Made by a program: the position numbers and the translations under genes. From NCBI GenBank assembly GCA_016928715.1, contig JAFGKG010000015.1, positions 1 to 48,475 of the forward strand: a stretch of 48,475 bases of DNA, in the 5' to 3' direction. The DNA comes from Chloroflexia bacterium (lineage in GTDB: Bacteria > Chloroflexota > Chloroflexia > DTKN01). Positions 7,252 to 14,300 of this stretch are shown here, in pieces. The notes below the pieces were generated by a model. That model had not been told where the DNA came from and made no database searches. It worked only from the letters and a program-made list of their open reading frames with translations. Within the stretch, counting starts at the first letter, position 1; the number at the start of each line of letters is the position of its first letter.

Positions 7252-7836
7252 ATGTCGGACGAAACCCATCTGCCCACCCCCTTTTTGGTCGGAGAGCGCT
7301 GCTACCTGCGCCCCCTGGAAAAGAACGACCTGCGGTACATCCGCCGTTGGGCCAATGATCCCGAGATGCGCGGGCTGACCGGCGACGTCCTGCCCATGGA
7401 CGAGGCCGCCGCAAAGCGGTTCTGGGATAACCTCGAGGGCGACAAGAGCCGCATCTGGTTCGCCGTGGTGATCAAGGAGAACGATCACGTCATCGGGGAG
7501 GCCGGCTTGCTGCGCATGTTCCACCCCTGGCGCACCACCGACCTGACCCTGATCATCGGCGAAAAGGATGTCTGGGGCATGGGCTATGGCAGTGAGGCCA
7601 TCTACCTGCTGCTCGATTACGCCTTTGGCTCCCTGGGCTTTCACCGCGTCGCCGTCGGCGTGATCGGCTTTAACCACCGCGCCCTGCGCTTTTACGAAAA
7701 GATCGGCTTTGAACGGGAGGGCCTCCAGCGGGATGGCTACTACTATAACCACGTCTTTCACGATTTCATCATGATGAGCATGCTGGAGAACGAGTTCCGC
7801 GCCATCTATAAGGAAAAGCTCGCCCCTAAAGCTTGA
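7252..7836 (+). CDS. GNAT acetyltransferase of RimJ/RimL type
   Basis: 194 residues from ATG with AGAGGAG five bases upstream. The opening LVGERCYLRPLEKNDLRYIRRWANDPEM is the RimJ/RimL start; the CoA loop is near KDVWGMGYGSEAI, followed by FGSLGFHRVAVGVIGFNHRALRFYEKIGFEREG, diagnostic of this branch, which acetylates protein N-termini, amines or antibiotics. The specific substrate is unknown. The stop codon lies inside the -35 hexamer of the ileS promoter. Confidence 0.88.
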   Translation: MSDETHLPTPFLVGERCYLRPLEKNDLRYIRRWANDPEMRGLTGDVLPMDEAAAKRFWDNLEGDKSRIWFAVVIKENDHVIGEAGLLRMFHPWRTTDLTLIIGEKDVWGMGYGSEAIYLLLDYAFGSLGFHRVAVGVIGFNHRALRFYEKIGFEREGLQRDGYYYNHVFHDFIMMSMLENEFRAIYKEKLAPKA

Positions 7837-7861
7837 CTTTCCCCCCCCTTCGGCATATAAT
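7833..7861 (+). promoter_or_regulatory. Promoter of the T-box/ileS transcript
   Basis: TTGACT (7833-7838), a 17-base spacer rich in C, and TATAAT (7856-7861). Transcription would begin near 7868, immediately before the T-box leader. The -35 overlaps the stop of the preceding gene. Confidence 0.85.
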
Positions 7862-7867
7862 AGGACC

Positions 7868-8144
7868 AGTACAGAGCAATGGCTTTGACGGAGACGAGTA
7901 GGCCGGCGCGAAAGCCCAGCGAGCCTGGGACGGGTGAAAGCCAGGCGCCGACAAACCGGCCGAATATCCCTCCCGAGCCGGCAACCCAAACGGGTCCATG
8001 GCTGGACCAGGAGTAGGCTTGTCCGGGGTCGCCGCCCGTTATCCCAGGCGCGGGGATGCTGGTCCCCGTCAAGAGCGGGCGGCAACGCCAACCAGGGTGG
8101 TACCACGGGTCACCAACCCGTCCCTGCAGGGACGGGCTTTTTTT
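7868..8144 (+). ncRNA. Ile-specific T-box riboswitch, first (complete) unit
   Basis: The leader has the conserved T-box order: GGAGACGAGTAGG near the 5' end (the AGTA element of stem I), CAGCGAGCCTGGGACGGGTG, a specifier-loop-like GAATATCCCTCC in which ATC is an isoleucine codon, and the antiterminator T-box AGGGTGGTACCACG at 8094-8107. A terminator follows at 8117-8144. Uncharged tRNA-Ile would pair with the ATC specifier and, by its NCCA end, with GGTGG, preventing termination. The downstream gene is ileS, matching the specifier. Confidence 0.9.
8117..8144 (+). terminator. T-box intrinsic terminator
   Basis: CCCGTCCC / GGGACGGG form an 8-bp stem with a TGCA loop, followed by C and seven T. 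The left arm can pair alternatively with CACGGG of the T-box, giving the antiterminator switch. Confidence 0.88.
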
Positions 8145-8169
8145 GTACCCTGGCGGCGCTGCGCCAACG

Positions 8170-8214
8170 AGGGTGGTACCGCGGGTCATCAGCCCGTCCC
8201 TGAGAGGGACGGGC
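8170..8214 (+). promoter_or_regulatory. Second T-box antiterminator module without a U-run
   Basis: A second T-box AGGGTGGTACCGCG (8170-8183) is followed by GCCCGTCCC (8192-8200) and GGGACGGGC (8206-8214), a 9-bp hairpin nearly identical to the first terminator, but the following bases are CTCTACGTT rather than T-rich. No second stem I or specifier precedes it. It looks like a partial duplication of the 3' half of the riboswitch, either decayed or acting by another mechanism. CCTC (8214-8217) can pair with GAGG of the ribosome site at 8228-8231. Confidence 0.8.
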
Positions 8215-8237
8215 CTCTACGTTAAAGGAGGTGCAAC

Positions 8238-8303
8238 GTGGAACCCGAAATTAGCGACATTCCCGGCATCGTGCAGATTCTCGGCCCCTGTGGGCCTACC
8301 TGA
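8238..8303 (+). CDS. Possible isoleucine-rich leader peptide upstream of ileS
   Basis: A 21-codon frame from GTG with a strong AAAGGAGG six bases upstream, ending TGA 8301-8303, 13 bases before the ileS ATG. The peptide begins MEPEISDIPGIVQIL and has four isoleucines in its first 14 residues. The ribosome site is better than that of ileS itself (AGGAG at 8304-8308, overlapping the end of the peptide). It may couple ileS translation to Ile supply, or simply enhance initiation; the frame is short and could be chance. Confidence 0.5.
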   Translation: MEPEISDIPGIVQILGPCGPT

Positions 8304-8316
8304 AGGAGCTTGGACC

Positions 8317-11300
8317 ATGTTTGAAGCAGTAGAGACCCATCCCGATTTCAACGCCATGGAAGAGGAGACCCTGCGTTTCTGGCAGGAGCGCCAGACCTTT
8401 GCCCAACTCCAGGAAAAGAACCGCGGCCGGCCGCGCTTTTCCTTCCTCGACGGTCCCATCACGGCCAACAAGCCCATGGGCATCCACCACGCCTGGGGGC
8501 GCGCGCTCAAGGACCTGTTCCAGCGCTACCAGGCCATGCTCGGTTACGACCAGCGCTGGCAGAACGGCTTTGACTGCCAGGGCCAGTGGGTCGAGGTAAC
8601 CGTGGAAAAGGAGCTGGGCTTTCGCTCCAAGCAGGACATCGAGGCCTACGGCGTGGATCGCTTTATCGAGCGCTGCGTTGGCACGGTCTATGAATACGCC
8701 GACATGATCACCCGGCAGTCCCAGCGCCTGGGCTACTGGATGGACTGGGGCCGCGACTATTACACCCTCTCGGACCAGAACAACTATGGCATCTGGGCCT
8801 TTCTGCAGCACTGCCACCAGCGCGGCTGGATCTACAAGGGCGCCGACGTCATGCCCTGGTGCCCCCGCTGCGGCACCGGGCTCTCCCAGCAGGAAATCGT
8901 CACCGAGGGCTACCGGGAGCTGACCCACCCCGGACTGACCGTGCGCTTTCCCCTGCGCGAGCGGCCGGGCGAGTCCCTGCTGGTCTGGACGACCACGCCC
9001 TGGACCCTGCCGGCCAACGTGGCCGCCGCCGTGGGCCCCGAGCTGGCCTACCTGCGCCTGCGCCAGGGGGAGGAGGTGCTCTACCTGGCCGAGGCGGCCC
9101 TAGCGGCGGCCGGCCGGCCGCCCCTGCTGCGGGGCGAGTACGAGGTGCTGGGCCGCCTGCGGGGCGCCGACATGGCCGGCTGGGCCTACCAGGGGCCCTA
9201 CGACCACCTGCCGTCCCAGAACCAACCGGGCGGGGACGCACCCATCGCCCGGCTGACCGAGGCCGCACAGGGGACGGCCGCGCAGGCCCATCGCCTGCTG
9301 GCCTGGGACCAGGTCGCCGCCGAGGAGGGCAGCGGCATCGTGCACCTGGCGCCGGGCTGCGGGCAGGAGGACTTTTGCCTGGGGCAGGAGCTGACCCTGC
9401 CCGTGCTGGCCCCGCTGGACGAGTTTGGCGTCTTTCGGGCCGGCTATGGCCCCTTCAGCGGCCGGCCGGCCGCCGAGGTGACCGCGGCCGTGCTGGCCGA
9501 CCTGGAACAGCGCGGCCTGATCTACCGCGTCGAGCCCTACACCCACCGCTACCCGGTCTGCTGGCGCTGCAGCAGCGAGCTGCTCTTTCGCCTGGTGGAG
9601 GAGTGGTTCATCGCCATGGACGAACTGCGCGGCCCCATGATGGAATCGACCCGCCAGGCCCGCTGGATCCCGGCCTTTGGCCTGGAACGCGAGCTGGACT
9701 GGCTGCGCAACATGCGCGACTGGATGATCTCTAAAAAGCGCTATTGGGGGCTAGCCCTGCCCATCTGGGAGTGCCCCGACTGCGGGCATTTCGAGGTACT
9801 GGGCGGGCCCGAGGAACTGCGGCAGCGGGCCGTGCGGGGCTGGGAGGAATTTGCCGGCCACTCGCCCCACCGCCCCTGGGTGGACGCGGTCCAGATCGCC
9901 TGCTCCCAATGCGGGGCGCCGGCCTCGCGTATCCCCGACGTGGGCACGCCCTGGCTCGACGCCGGCATCGTCCCCTTTTCCACCCTGGACTATTGGGAGG
10001 ATCGGGAAAAGTGGTCCCAGTGGTTCCCGGCCGATTTCATCACCGAGTGCTTCCCGGGGCAGTTTCGCAACTGGTTCTACGCCATGCTGGCCATGAGCAC
10101 GGTGCTGGAGCAGCGCGCGCCTTTCCGGGTCTGCCTGGGGCACGCCCTGGTCAAGGACGCCCGGGGCGAAGAGATGCACGGCAGCAAGGGCAACGCTATC
10201 ACCTTTGACCAGGCCGTGGAGCGCATGGGCGCCGACACGATCCGCTGGCTGTTCCTGGCCCAGAATCCGGCGGTGGACGTGCACTTTGGCTACGAGCTGG
10301 GACAGGAGGCGCAGCGCACCTTCCGCACCCTCTGGAACGTGCTCTCCTTCTTTTTGACCTACGCCCGGGTGGACGGCTGGGTGCCGGGCCGGGACCGGCC
10401 GGCCGAGCCCACCGCCCTGGACCGCTGGGCTCTCTCCCGCCTGCACCAGACCACGGCGGCGGTGCGCGAGGCCCTGGACGATTGGGATACCCCCCGGGCC
10501 TGCCGGGCGCTGGAGGCGCTGGTGGAGGACCTGTCGAACTGGTACGTGCGCCGCAGCCGGCGCCGCTTTTGGAAGTCCGAGCAGGACGCCGACAAGGAGG
10601 CCGCCTACCATACGCTCTACACCTGCCTGGTGGAACTGTCCAAACTGCTGGCCCCCTTTGTGCCCTTTTTGGCCGAGGCGCTCTACCAAAGGCTGGTGCG
10701 TGCGGTGGACCCGCAGGCACCGGAGAGCGTGCACCTGTGCGACTATCCCCAGGCCGTCGCGGTGGACGACCCGCTCCTGGCCGAGATGGAGCGGGTGCAG
10801 CAGGTGGTCGGCCTGGGCCGGGCGGCGCGGCGAGAGGCCGGCCTCAAGGTGCGCCAGCCCCTGGCCGCGGCCTGGGTGCGCTCGGCCGACCCCACCGTGG
10901 GCCGGGCACTGGAGCGGCACCGCGAGCACGTCCTGGAGGAACTGAACCTGAAGGCGCTACGGACGGCGCCTACGACCGACGCCGCGCCGCCGGCGGGCTG
11001 GGCGCCGGCCGAGGACCGCGGCCTGCTGCTGGCCCTGGACGTGGAACTGAGCCAGGAGCTGCGCCGGGAGGGCCTGGCCCGCGAGTTGGTGCGGCACCTG
11101 CAGCAGGTGCGCAAGCGGGCCGGTCTGGAGGTATCCAACCGTGTTGTAGCCTACGTGGCGGCGGCGGCGGACGGCCTGCTGGCCGACACCCTGGACGAGC
11201 ACGGCGCGGCCATCGCCGAGGAGGTGCTGGCCGTGCGCCTGGAGCGGGGCGAGCCGCCGGCCGGCGCTCACCACCGCCAGGTCGAACTGGCCGGCGAGCC

Positions 11301-11343
11301 GGTGATCCTGGGGGTGGAAAGGGCGCCGGGGCAAGCGCGTTAG
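8317..11343 (+). CDS. ileS: Isoleucine--tRNA ligase (class I aminoacyl-tRNA synthetase), divergent KMSKS motif
   Basis: 1008 residues; the start ATG 8317 follows AGGAG and gives the family start (METHPDF-like: FEAVETHPDFNAMEEETLRFW). The HIGH-equivalent is PMGIHHAWGR in the Rossmann core, with the editing domain (CP1) between, Zn-type CPRCGTGLSQQEI and CPDCG motifs, and the WYVRRSRRRFW tRNA-binding helix region. The KMSKS loop reads EMHGSKGN at about residues 619-626: both signature lysines of KMSKS are missing. Some IleRS relatives have MHKS here, so this is a divergent clade member rather than obviously dead. The T-box leader with an Ile codon supports Ile specificity. The C-terminal anticodon-binding domain appears complete. 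Confidence 0.92.
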   Translation: MFEAVETHPDFNAMEEETLRFWQERQTFAQLQEKNRGRPRFSFLDGPITANKPMGIHHAWGRALKDLFQRYQAMLGYDQRWQNGFDCQGQWVEVTVEKELGFRSKQDIEAYGVDRFIERCVGTVYEYADMITRQSQRLGYWMDWGRDYYTLSDQNNYGIWAFLQHCHQRGWIYKGADVMPWCPRCGTGLSQQEIVTEGYRELTHPGLTVRFPLRERPGESLLVWTTTPWTLPANVAAAVGPELAYLRLRQGEEVLYLAEAALAAAGRPPLLRGEYEVLGRLRGADMAGWAYQGPYDHLPSQNQPGGDAPIARLTEAAQGTAAQAHRLLAWDQVAAEEGSGIVHLAPGCGQEDFCLGQELTLPVLAPLDEFGVFRAGYGPFSGRPAAEVTAAVLADLEQRGLIYRVEPYTHRYPVCWRCSSELLFRLVEEWFIAMDELRGPMMESTRQARWIPAFGLERELDWLRNMRDWMISKKRYWGLALPIWECPDCGHFEVLGGPEELRQRAVRGWEEFAGHSPHRPWVDAVQIACSQCGAPASRIPDVGTPWLDAGIVPFSTLDYWEDREKWSQWFPADFITECFPGQFRNWFYAMLAMSTVLEQRAPFRVCLGHALVKDARGEEMHGSKGNAITFDQAVERMGADTIRWLFLAQNPAVDVHFGYELGQEAQRTFRTLWNVLSFFLTYARVDGWVPGRDRPAEPTALDRWALSRLHQTTAAVREALDDWDTPRACRALEALVEDLSNWYVRRSRRRFWKSEQDADKEAAYHTLYTCLVELSKLLAPFVPFLAEALYQRLVRAVDPQAPESVHLCDYPQAVAVDDPLLAEMERVQQVVGLGRAARREAGLKVRQPLAAAWVRSADPTVGRALERHREHVLEELNLKALRTAPTTDAAPPAGWAPAEDRGLLLALDVELSQELRREGLARELVRHLQQVRKRAGLEVSNRVVAYVAAAADGLLADTLDEHGAAIAEEVLAVRLERGEPPAGAHHRQVELAGEPVILGVERAPGQAR

Positions 11344-11370
11344 AACGTTAACGCGTTGGCACGTTGGGTA

Positions 11371-11492
11371 CGTTCTAACGCGCGAACGTGCGAACGTACC
11401 CAACGTTCTAACGCGCGAACGTGCGAACGTACCCAACGTTCTAACGCGCGAACGTGCGAACGTACAGACCGTTCTAACGCACAAACCGTCAA
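11371..11492. repeat. 33-bp tandem repeat, 3.3 copies
   Basis: Exact-period 33-bp units begin at 11371, 11404, 11437 and 11470 (the last partial). Each begins CGTTCTAACGCGCGAACGTG and is built from smaller AACGT words, some as inverted pairs. The flanks 11341-11370 and 11493-11520 contain decayed related words (AACGTTAACGCGTTGG, AACCGTCAA). It lies between the 3' ends of ileS (+) and the convergent glycosylase gene (-). The 33-bp period keeps frames open, but no start or homology supports coding. Confidence 0.85.
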
Positions 11493-11520
11493 TCGATCCA
11501 AACTTCAACCGTACAGCCCC

Positions 11521-11961
11521 TCAACCGTCAACCGCCACCCGCTCCCACGCCTCGACGGGGCCAGGGACGACGACAAAGAGCGGGTGCGGGGCGGGGACCT
11601 CGGTGGCATCCAGGGCCGCCAGCCGCTCCGGGTCCCGCGCCCGCAGCTTGCGCGCCAGGTGCTGCCGTTCGTAGATCATTTGCCCACGAGTTACCGGGAT
11701 CTGGGTCTCGGTGGGGGCAGCGGCGATCTTTTCCGCGCGGAAGCGATAGCCCCGCCGCTGCGCCTCCCGCTGCACGCCCCATAGGTAGGCAGCGATGGCC
11801 GCCAGAGGGTCAGCCTGCTGCCGAAAGCGGGCAAGCTGGGGATGGTGGCGGTAGCCGCGCGTACCGCCCTGCAGGACCTTTTGGGCCAGCAGAGCCTCCC
11901 GCCAGAGGGCCAGCAGTCCCTGCCGATCCAGGTAGCGGGGGTGAAGGGACCAGAGTCTCAT
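11521..11961 (-). CDS. Pyrimidine-dimer DNA glycosylase / T4 endonuclease V-like
   Basis: 146 residues from ATG 11961. The start MRLWSLHPRYLDRQGLLALW then REALLAQKVLQGGTRGYRHHPQLARF is typical of the Pyr_excise family, in which an N-terminal Thr (in T4) or comparable amine and a conserved Glu remove UV-induced pyrimidine dimers. Here the initiator is followed by Arg, as in many bacterial relatives that are only presumed repair enzymes. An upstream in-frame start (12033) would add unrelated residues across the repeat element and is unlikely. The gene is monocistronic. Confidence 0.82.
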   Translation of the reverse strand: MRLWSLHPRYLDRQGLLALWREALLAQKVLQGGTRGYRHHPQLARFRQQADPLAAIAAYLWGVQREAQRRGYRFRAEKIAAAPTETQIPVTRGQMIYERQHLARKLRARDPERLAALDATEVPAPHPLFVVVPGPVEAWERVAVDG

Positions 11962-12014
11962 GGCAATCTTGCTCCGGGGTGGGTAAACGCCCTCTATCGA
12001 GCCCGGCCTGGCGT

Positions 12015-12115
12015 GGGGCAAGGTATTTCCCACCCGAAAACTCTACCTGCTGAACTACCCGACTTGTTTCTTGCTTCGAAACAGTCTAGAATGACCAGCG
12101 GAAATGCCTTGCCCC
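12015..12115. mobile_element. MITE-like element with terminal inverted repeats
   Basis: GGGGCAAGGTATTTCCC (12015-12031) faces CGGAAATGCCTTGCCCC (12099-12115), inverted repeats matching at 15 of 17 positions around a 67-bp interior without coding capacity. The right end coincides with the stop codon of the neighbouring minus-strand gene, so insertion may have supplied that stop. Related GGGGCGAGGC palindromes occur at 22822 and 26058. Confidence 0.55.
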
Positions 12116-12582
12116 TACAGGGCCGGAATGCCCTCCAGTTCGGAGAAAAAGTATTCCCGGTTCCCCTTGTCCCCGATCTGTTCCCCGGCGCCGCGGGCCA
12201 ACTGCAGGTATTTTTCCCGCTCGGCCGGGTGACCGGCGACGGCGTGCGCCCGGGCCAGCGCCTCGTAGGCAAAGGCCAGGTCAAAATCGCCCAAGCCGTG
12301 CTCCTGGCAGCGCTGCAGGCAGCGCCGGGCGTGATAGAGGGCCGGCTCGGGCCGGCCCAGCACCGCATAGACCCGCGAGATCTGCCACTCGCCCCGCTCC
12401 AGCTCCAGGGGCGTGCCAACCTGGCCCCAATGGTAGCGCGAGGCGTGGGCGGTGTGGACCATGTCGTCCGCATCCTCCGCGCTGCGCTCGGTCTGGTCCA
12501 GATAATCCCAGACCTTGTTGAACAGGCCGGCGGCCATCTTTTGGTGGAACTCTTGGAGGGTGTATTTTGTATCCTCGCTCAC
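12115..12582 (-). CDS. TPR-like hypothetical protein
   Basis: 155 residues from a GTG start with AAAGGAGG upstream. Two or three helical repeats of TPR character are visible: GEWQISRVYAVLGRPEPALYHARRCLQRC, then DLAFAYEALARAHAVAGHPAEREKYLQLARGAG. The N-terminal part (TLQEFHQKMAAGLFNKVWDYLDQ) is a helical pair shared by small conserved proteins of unknown role. Soluble, no catalytic motif; probably a protein-interaction module. The reading frame ends inside the MITE-like repeat, so the last few residues may be altered. Confidence 0.72.
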   Translation of the reverse strand: MSEDTKYTLQEFHQKMAAGLFNKVWDYLDQTERSAEDADDMVHTAHASRYHWGQVGTPLELERGEWQISRVYAVLGRPEPALYHARRCLQRCQEHGLGDFDLAFAYEALARAHAVAGHPAEREKYLQLARGAGEQIGDKGNREYFFSELEGIPAL

Positions 12583-12627
12583 TGGAGCCTCCTTTGAAAC
12601 GATGCGGATGCCTTTTTAGCCGAGCCC

Positions 12628-12656
12628 ATTATAGCGGAATAGGCCAATCGAAACAA
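12628..12656 (-). promoter_or_regulatory. Promoter of the TPR-like gene
   Basis: Read on the minus strand: TTGTTT (12656-12651), 17-base spacer, TATAAT (12633-12628), about 45 bases before the GTG start. Confidence 0.65.
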
Positions 12657-12683
12657 GTACACCCTATCCCGATCCAGGGCCTT

Positions 12684-14297
12684 TCAGACCCCGACCAACA
12701 CGCCGGCCCTCAATTCGTAGACCCGGTCGGCGGCCCGGTAGACCTGGGGATCGTGGCTGGCGATCAGAACGGTGATCCCCGTCCGCTCGACAACCTCGCG
12801 CAGCAGCGCAATGATGCCCGCGCCGGTCAGGCTGTCCAACTGCCCGGTGGGCTCATCGGCCAGGATCAGGGCCGGCCGGCCGACCAGGGACCGGGCGATA
12901 GCGACCCGCTGCTGCTCCCCACCGGACAGCTCGTAGGCCCGATGCCGCGCCCGGTCCGACAGCCCGACGAGGCGCAGCGCCTCGTCGGTCCGGGCCCGGC
13001 GTTCCCGGTTGGACAGGCACAGCAGCCGCAGGGGCACCCCGACGTTCTCCTCGACGGAGAGAAAGGGGAGCAGCCCGATGGTCTGGTGCACGAAACCGAT
13101 CTGACGCCGGCGCAGCTCGATCTTTTCATCCGCCGACAGGGCGTCCAGATCCCGCCCCCCGACGTACACGGTGCCGGCAGTGGGTTCGTCCAGGCCGGCC
13201 AGCAGGTTCAGCAGGGTCGTCTTGCCCGACCCGGAGGGCCCGACGACCACGACCAACGAACCCGGGGCAATGCTCAAACTGACGTCCCGCAGGGCCCAGA
13301 CCGGTTCCGCCCCCGCCTCATATACGCGGCTCAACCCGACGGCGGCCACGGCGGCGGGCTGTCCTTCGGGGGCCCACCGCGCCGCCGCCAGTTCGGTCGG
13401 GCGACATGGCAGGGCCGCCGCCTCCTCGGCCGCGACGGCCCCCTCCTTGGGCCAGACGGACAGGTACCGAGGCTCCAGTTGCACCCGGACGTGGTCCTGG
13501 AGGCCCAATGCCCGGACTAGAGGGCGGGGCAACTGCAGCCGGCCCGACCGGTCCAGGATCACCCAGTGCTGTTCCGGGATGGCCCGGCCGTCCGGGTCTC
13601 GGCGGCGGATCTCGGTACTGGTCCGCCCGTCGCTGAGGGTCACAACCCGGTCCACCTGATCCACCACCAGCGCATCGTGGGTGACGATCACGATCGTCGT
13701 CCCCAAGACATCGCGGATGCGGTCCAGCGCGGCCAAGACCTGCCGCGCCGACTGGGCATCGATCTGGCCAGTGGGCTCATCGGCCAGCAGCAGCGGCGGG
13801 TTATTCGCCAGGGCCACCGCCAGGGCCACGCGCTGCTGCTCCCCACCCGAGAGACGATGGGGTCGAAAGGAAGCTCGCTCGGCCAGACCCACCAGTTCGA
13901 GTAATTCCAGGGCGCGGCGTCGGCGTTCCGCCCCCCGGCGTCGGTTGAGCAGCATGGGCATCTCGACGTTCTCGAGGGCGGACAGATAGGGCAGCAAGTT
14001 ACGGCCCGGCTGCTGCCAGACAAAGCCCACGGTCTCGCGCTTGTACGTCTCCCGCTGCCTCGGGTCCATATTGGGCACCTCCAGTCCGCCCACCCAAACC
14101 GTACCGGCACTGGGGGCATCCAGACCGCCGATCAAATTGAGCAGGGTGCTTTTGCCCGAGCCCGAGGGACCGACCAGGGCCATAACCTCGCCCCGGGCCA
14201 CCCCCAGGTCCACTCCCTGCAACGCAACCACCTCCAGATTGGCCACCTTGTAGATCTTGACCAGGCGGTCACAGAACACAAACGGTCGAGATTGCAT
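12684..14297 (-). CDS. ABC transporter ATP-binding protein with two nucleotide-binding domains (MacB/LolD type)
   Basis: 537 residues with two full ABC domains. Domain 1: Walker A GPSGSGKST (43-51), signature LSGGEQQ (149-155), Walker B LLLADEP (169-175). Domain 2: Walker A GPSGSGKTT (353-361), signature ELSGGEQQRVAIA, Walker B LILADEPTGQLD. Both are of the LolD/MacB class that pairs with FtsX-like permeases. Between them residues 245-283 (WVILDRSGRLQLPRPLVRAL and following) resemble a SpoVT/AbrB-type swapped-hairpin domain, an unusual insert. It is encoded three bases after the permease at 14301, in one operon with both permeases, so the fused ATPase probably drives a heterodimeric permease. 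Confidence 0.9.
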   Translation of the reverse strand: MQSRPFVFCDRLVKIYKVANLEVVALQGVDLGVARGEVMALVGPSGSGKSTLLNLIGGLDAPSAGTVWVGGLEVPNMDPRQRETYKRETVGFVWQQPGRNLLPYLSALENVEMPMLLNRRRGAERRRRALELLELVGLAERASFRPHRLSGGEQQRVALAVALANNPPLLLADEPTGQIDAQSARQVLAALDRIRDVLGTTIVIVTHDALVVDQVDRVVTLSDGRTSTEIRRRDPDGRAIPEQHWVILDRSGRLQLPRPLVRALGLQDHVRVQLEPRYLSVWPKEGAVAAEEAAALPCRPTELAAARWAPEGQPAAVAAVGLSRVYEAGAEPVWALRDVSLSIAPGSLVVVVGPSGSGKTTLLNLLAGLDEPTAGTVYVGGRDLDALSADEKIELRRRQIGFVHQTIGLLPFLSVEENVGVPLRLLCLSNRERRARTDEALRLVGLSDRARHRAYELSGGEQQRVAIARSLVGRPALILADEPTGQLDSLTGAGIIALLREVVERTGITVLIASHDPQVYRAADRVYELRAGVLVGV

Positions 14298-14300
14298 GAT

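Noticed and set aside
8145-8219. A second complete T-box riboswitch
   Set aside because: There is no second stem I or specifier loop; only the antiterminator half is duplicated.
8056-8316. Longer ileS starting at 8056
   Set aside because: It would translate the T-box, terminator and leader peptide region; the family start and an AGGAG are at 8317.
11356-11784. Repetitive protein encoded by the 33-bp repeats
   Set aside because: The frame stays open only because 33 is a multiple of three; no ribosome site or homology, and it crosses the glycosylase gene on the other strand.
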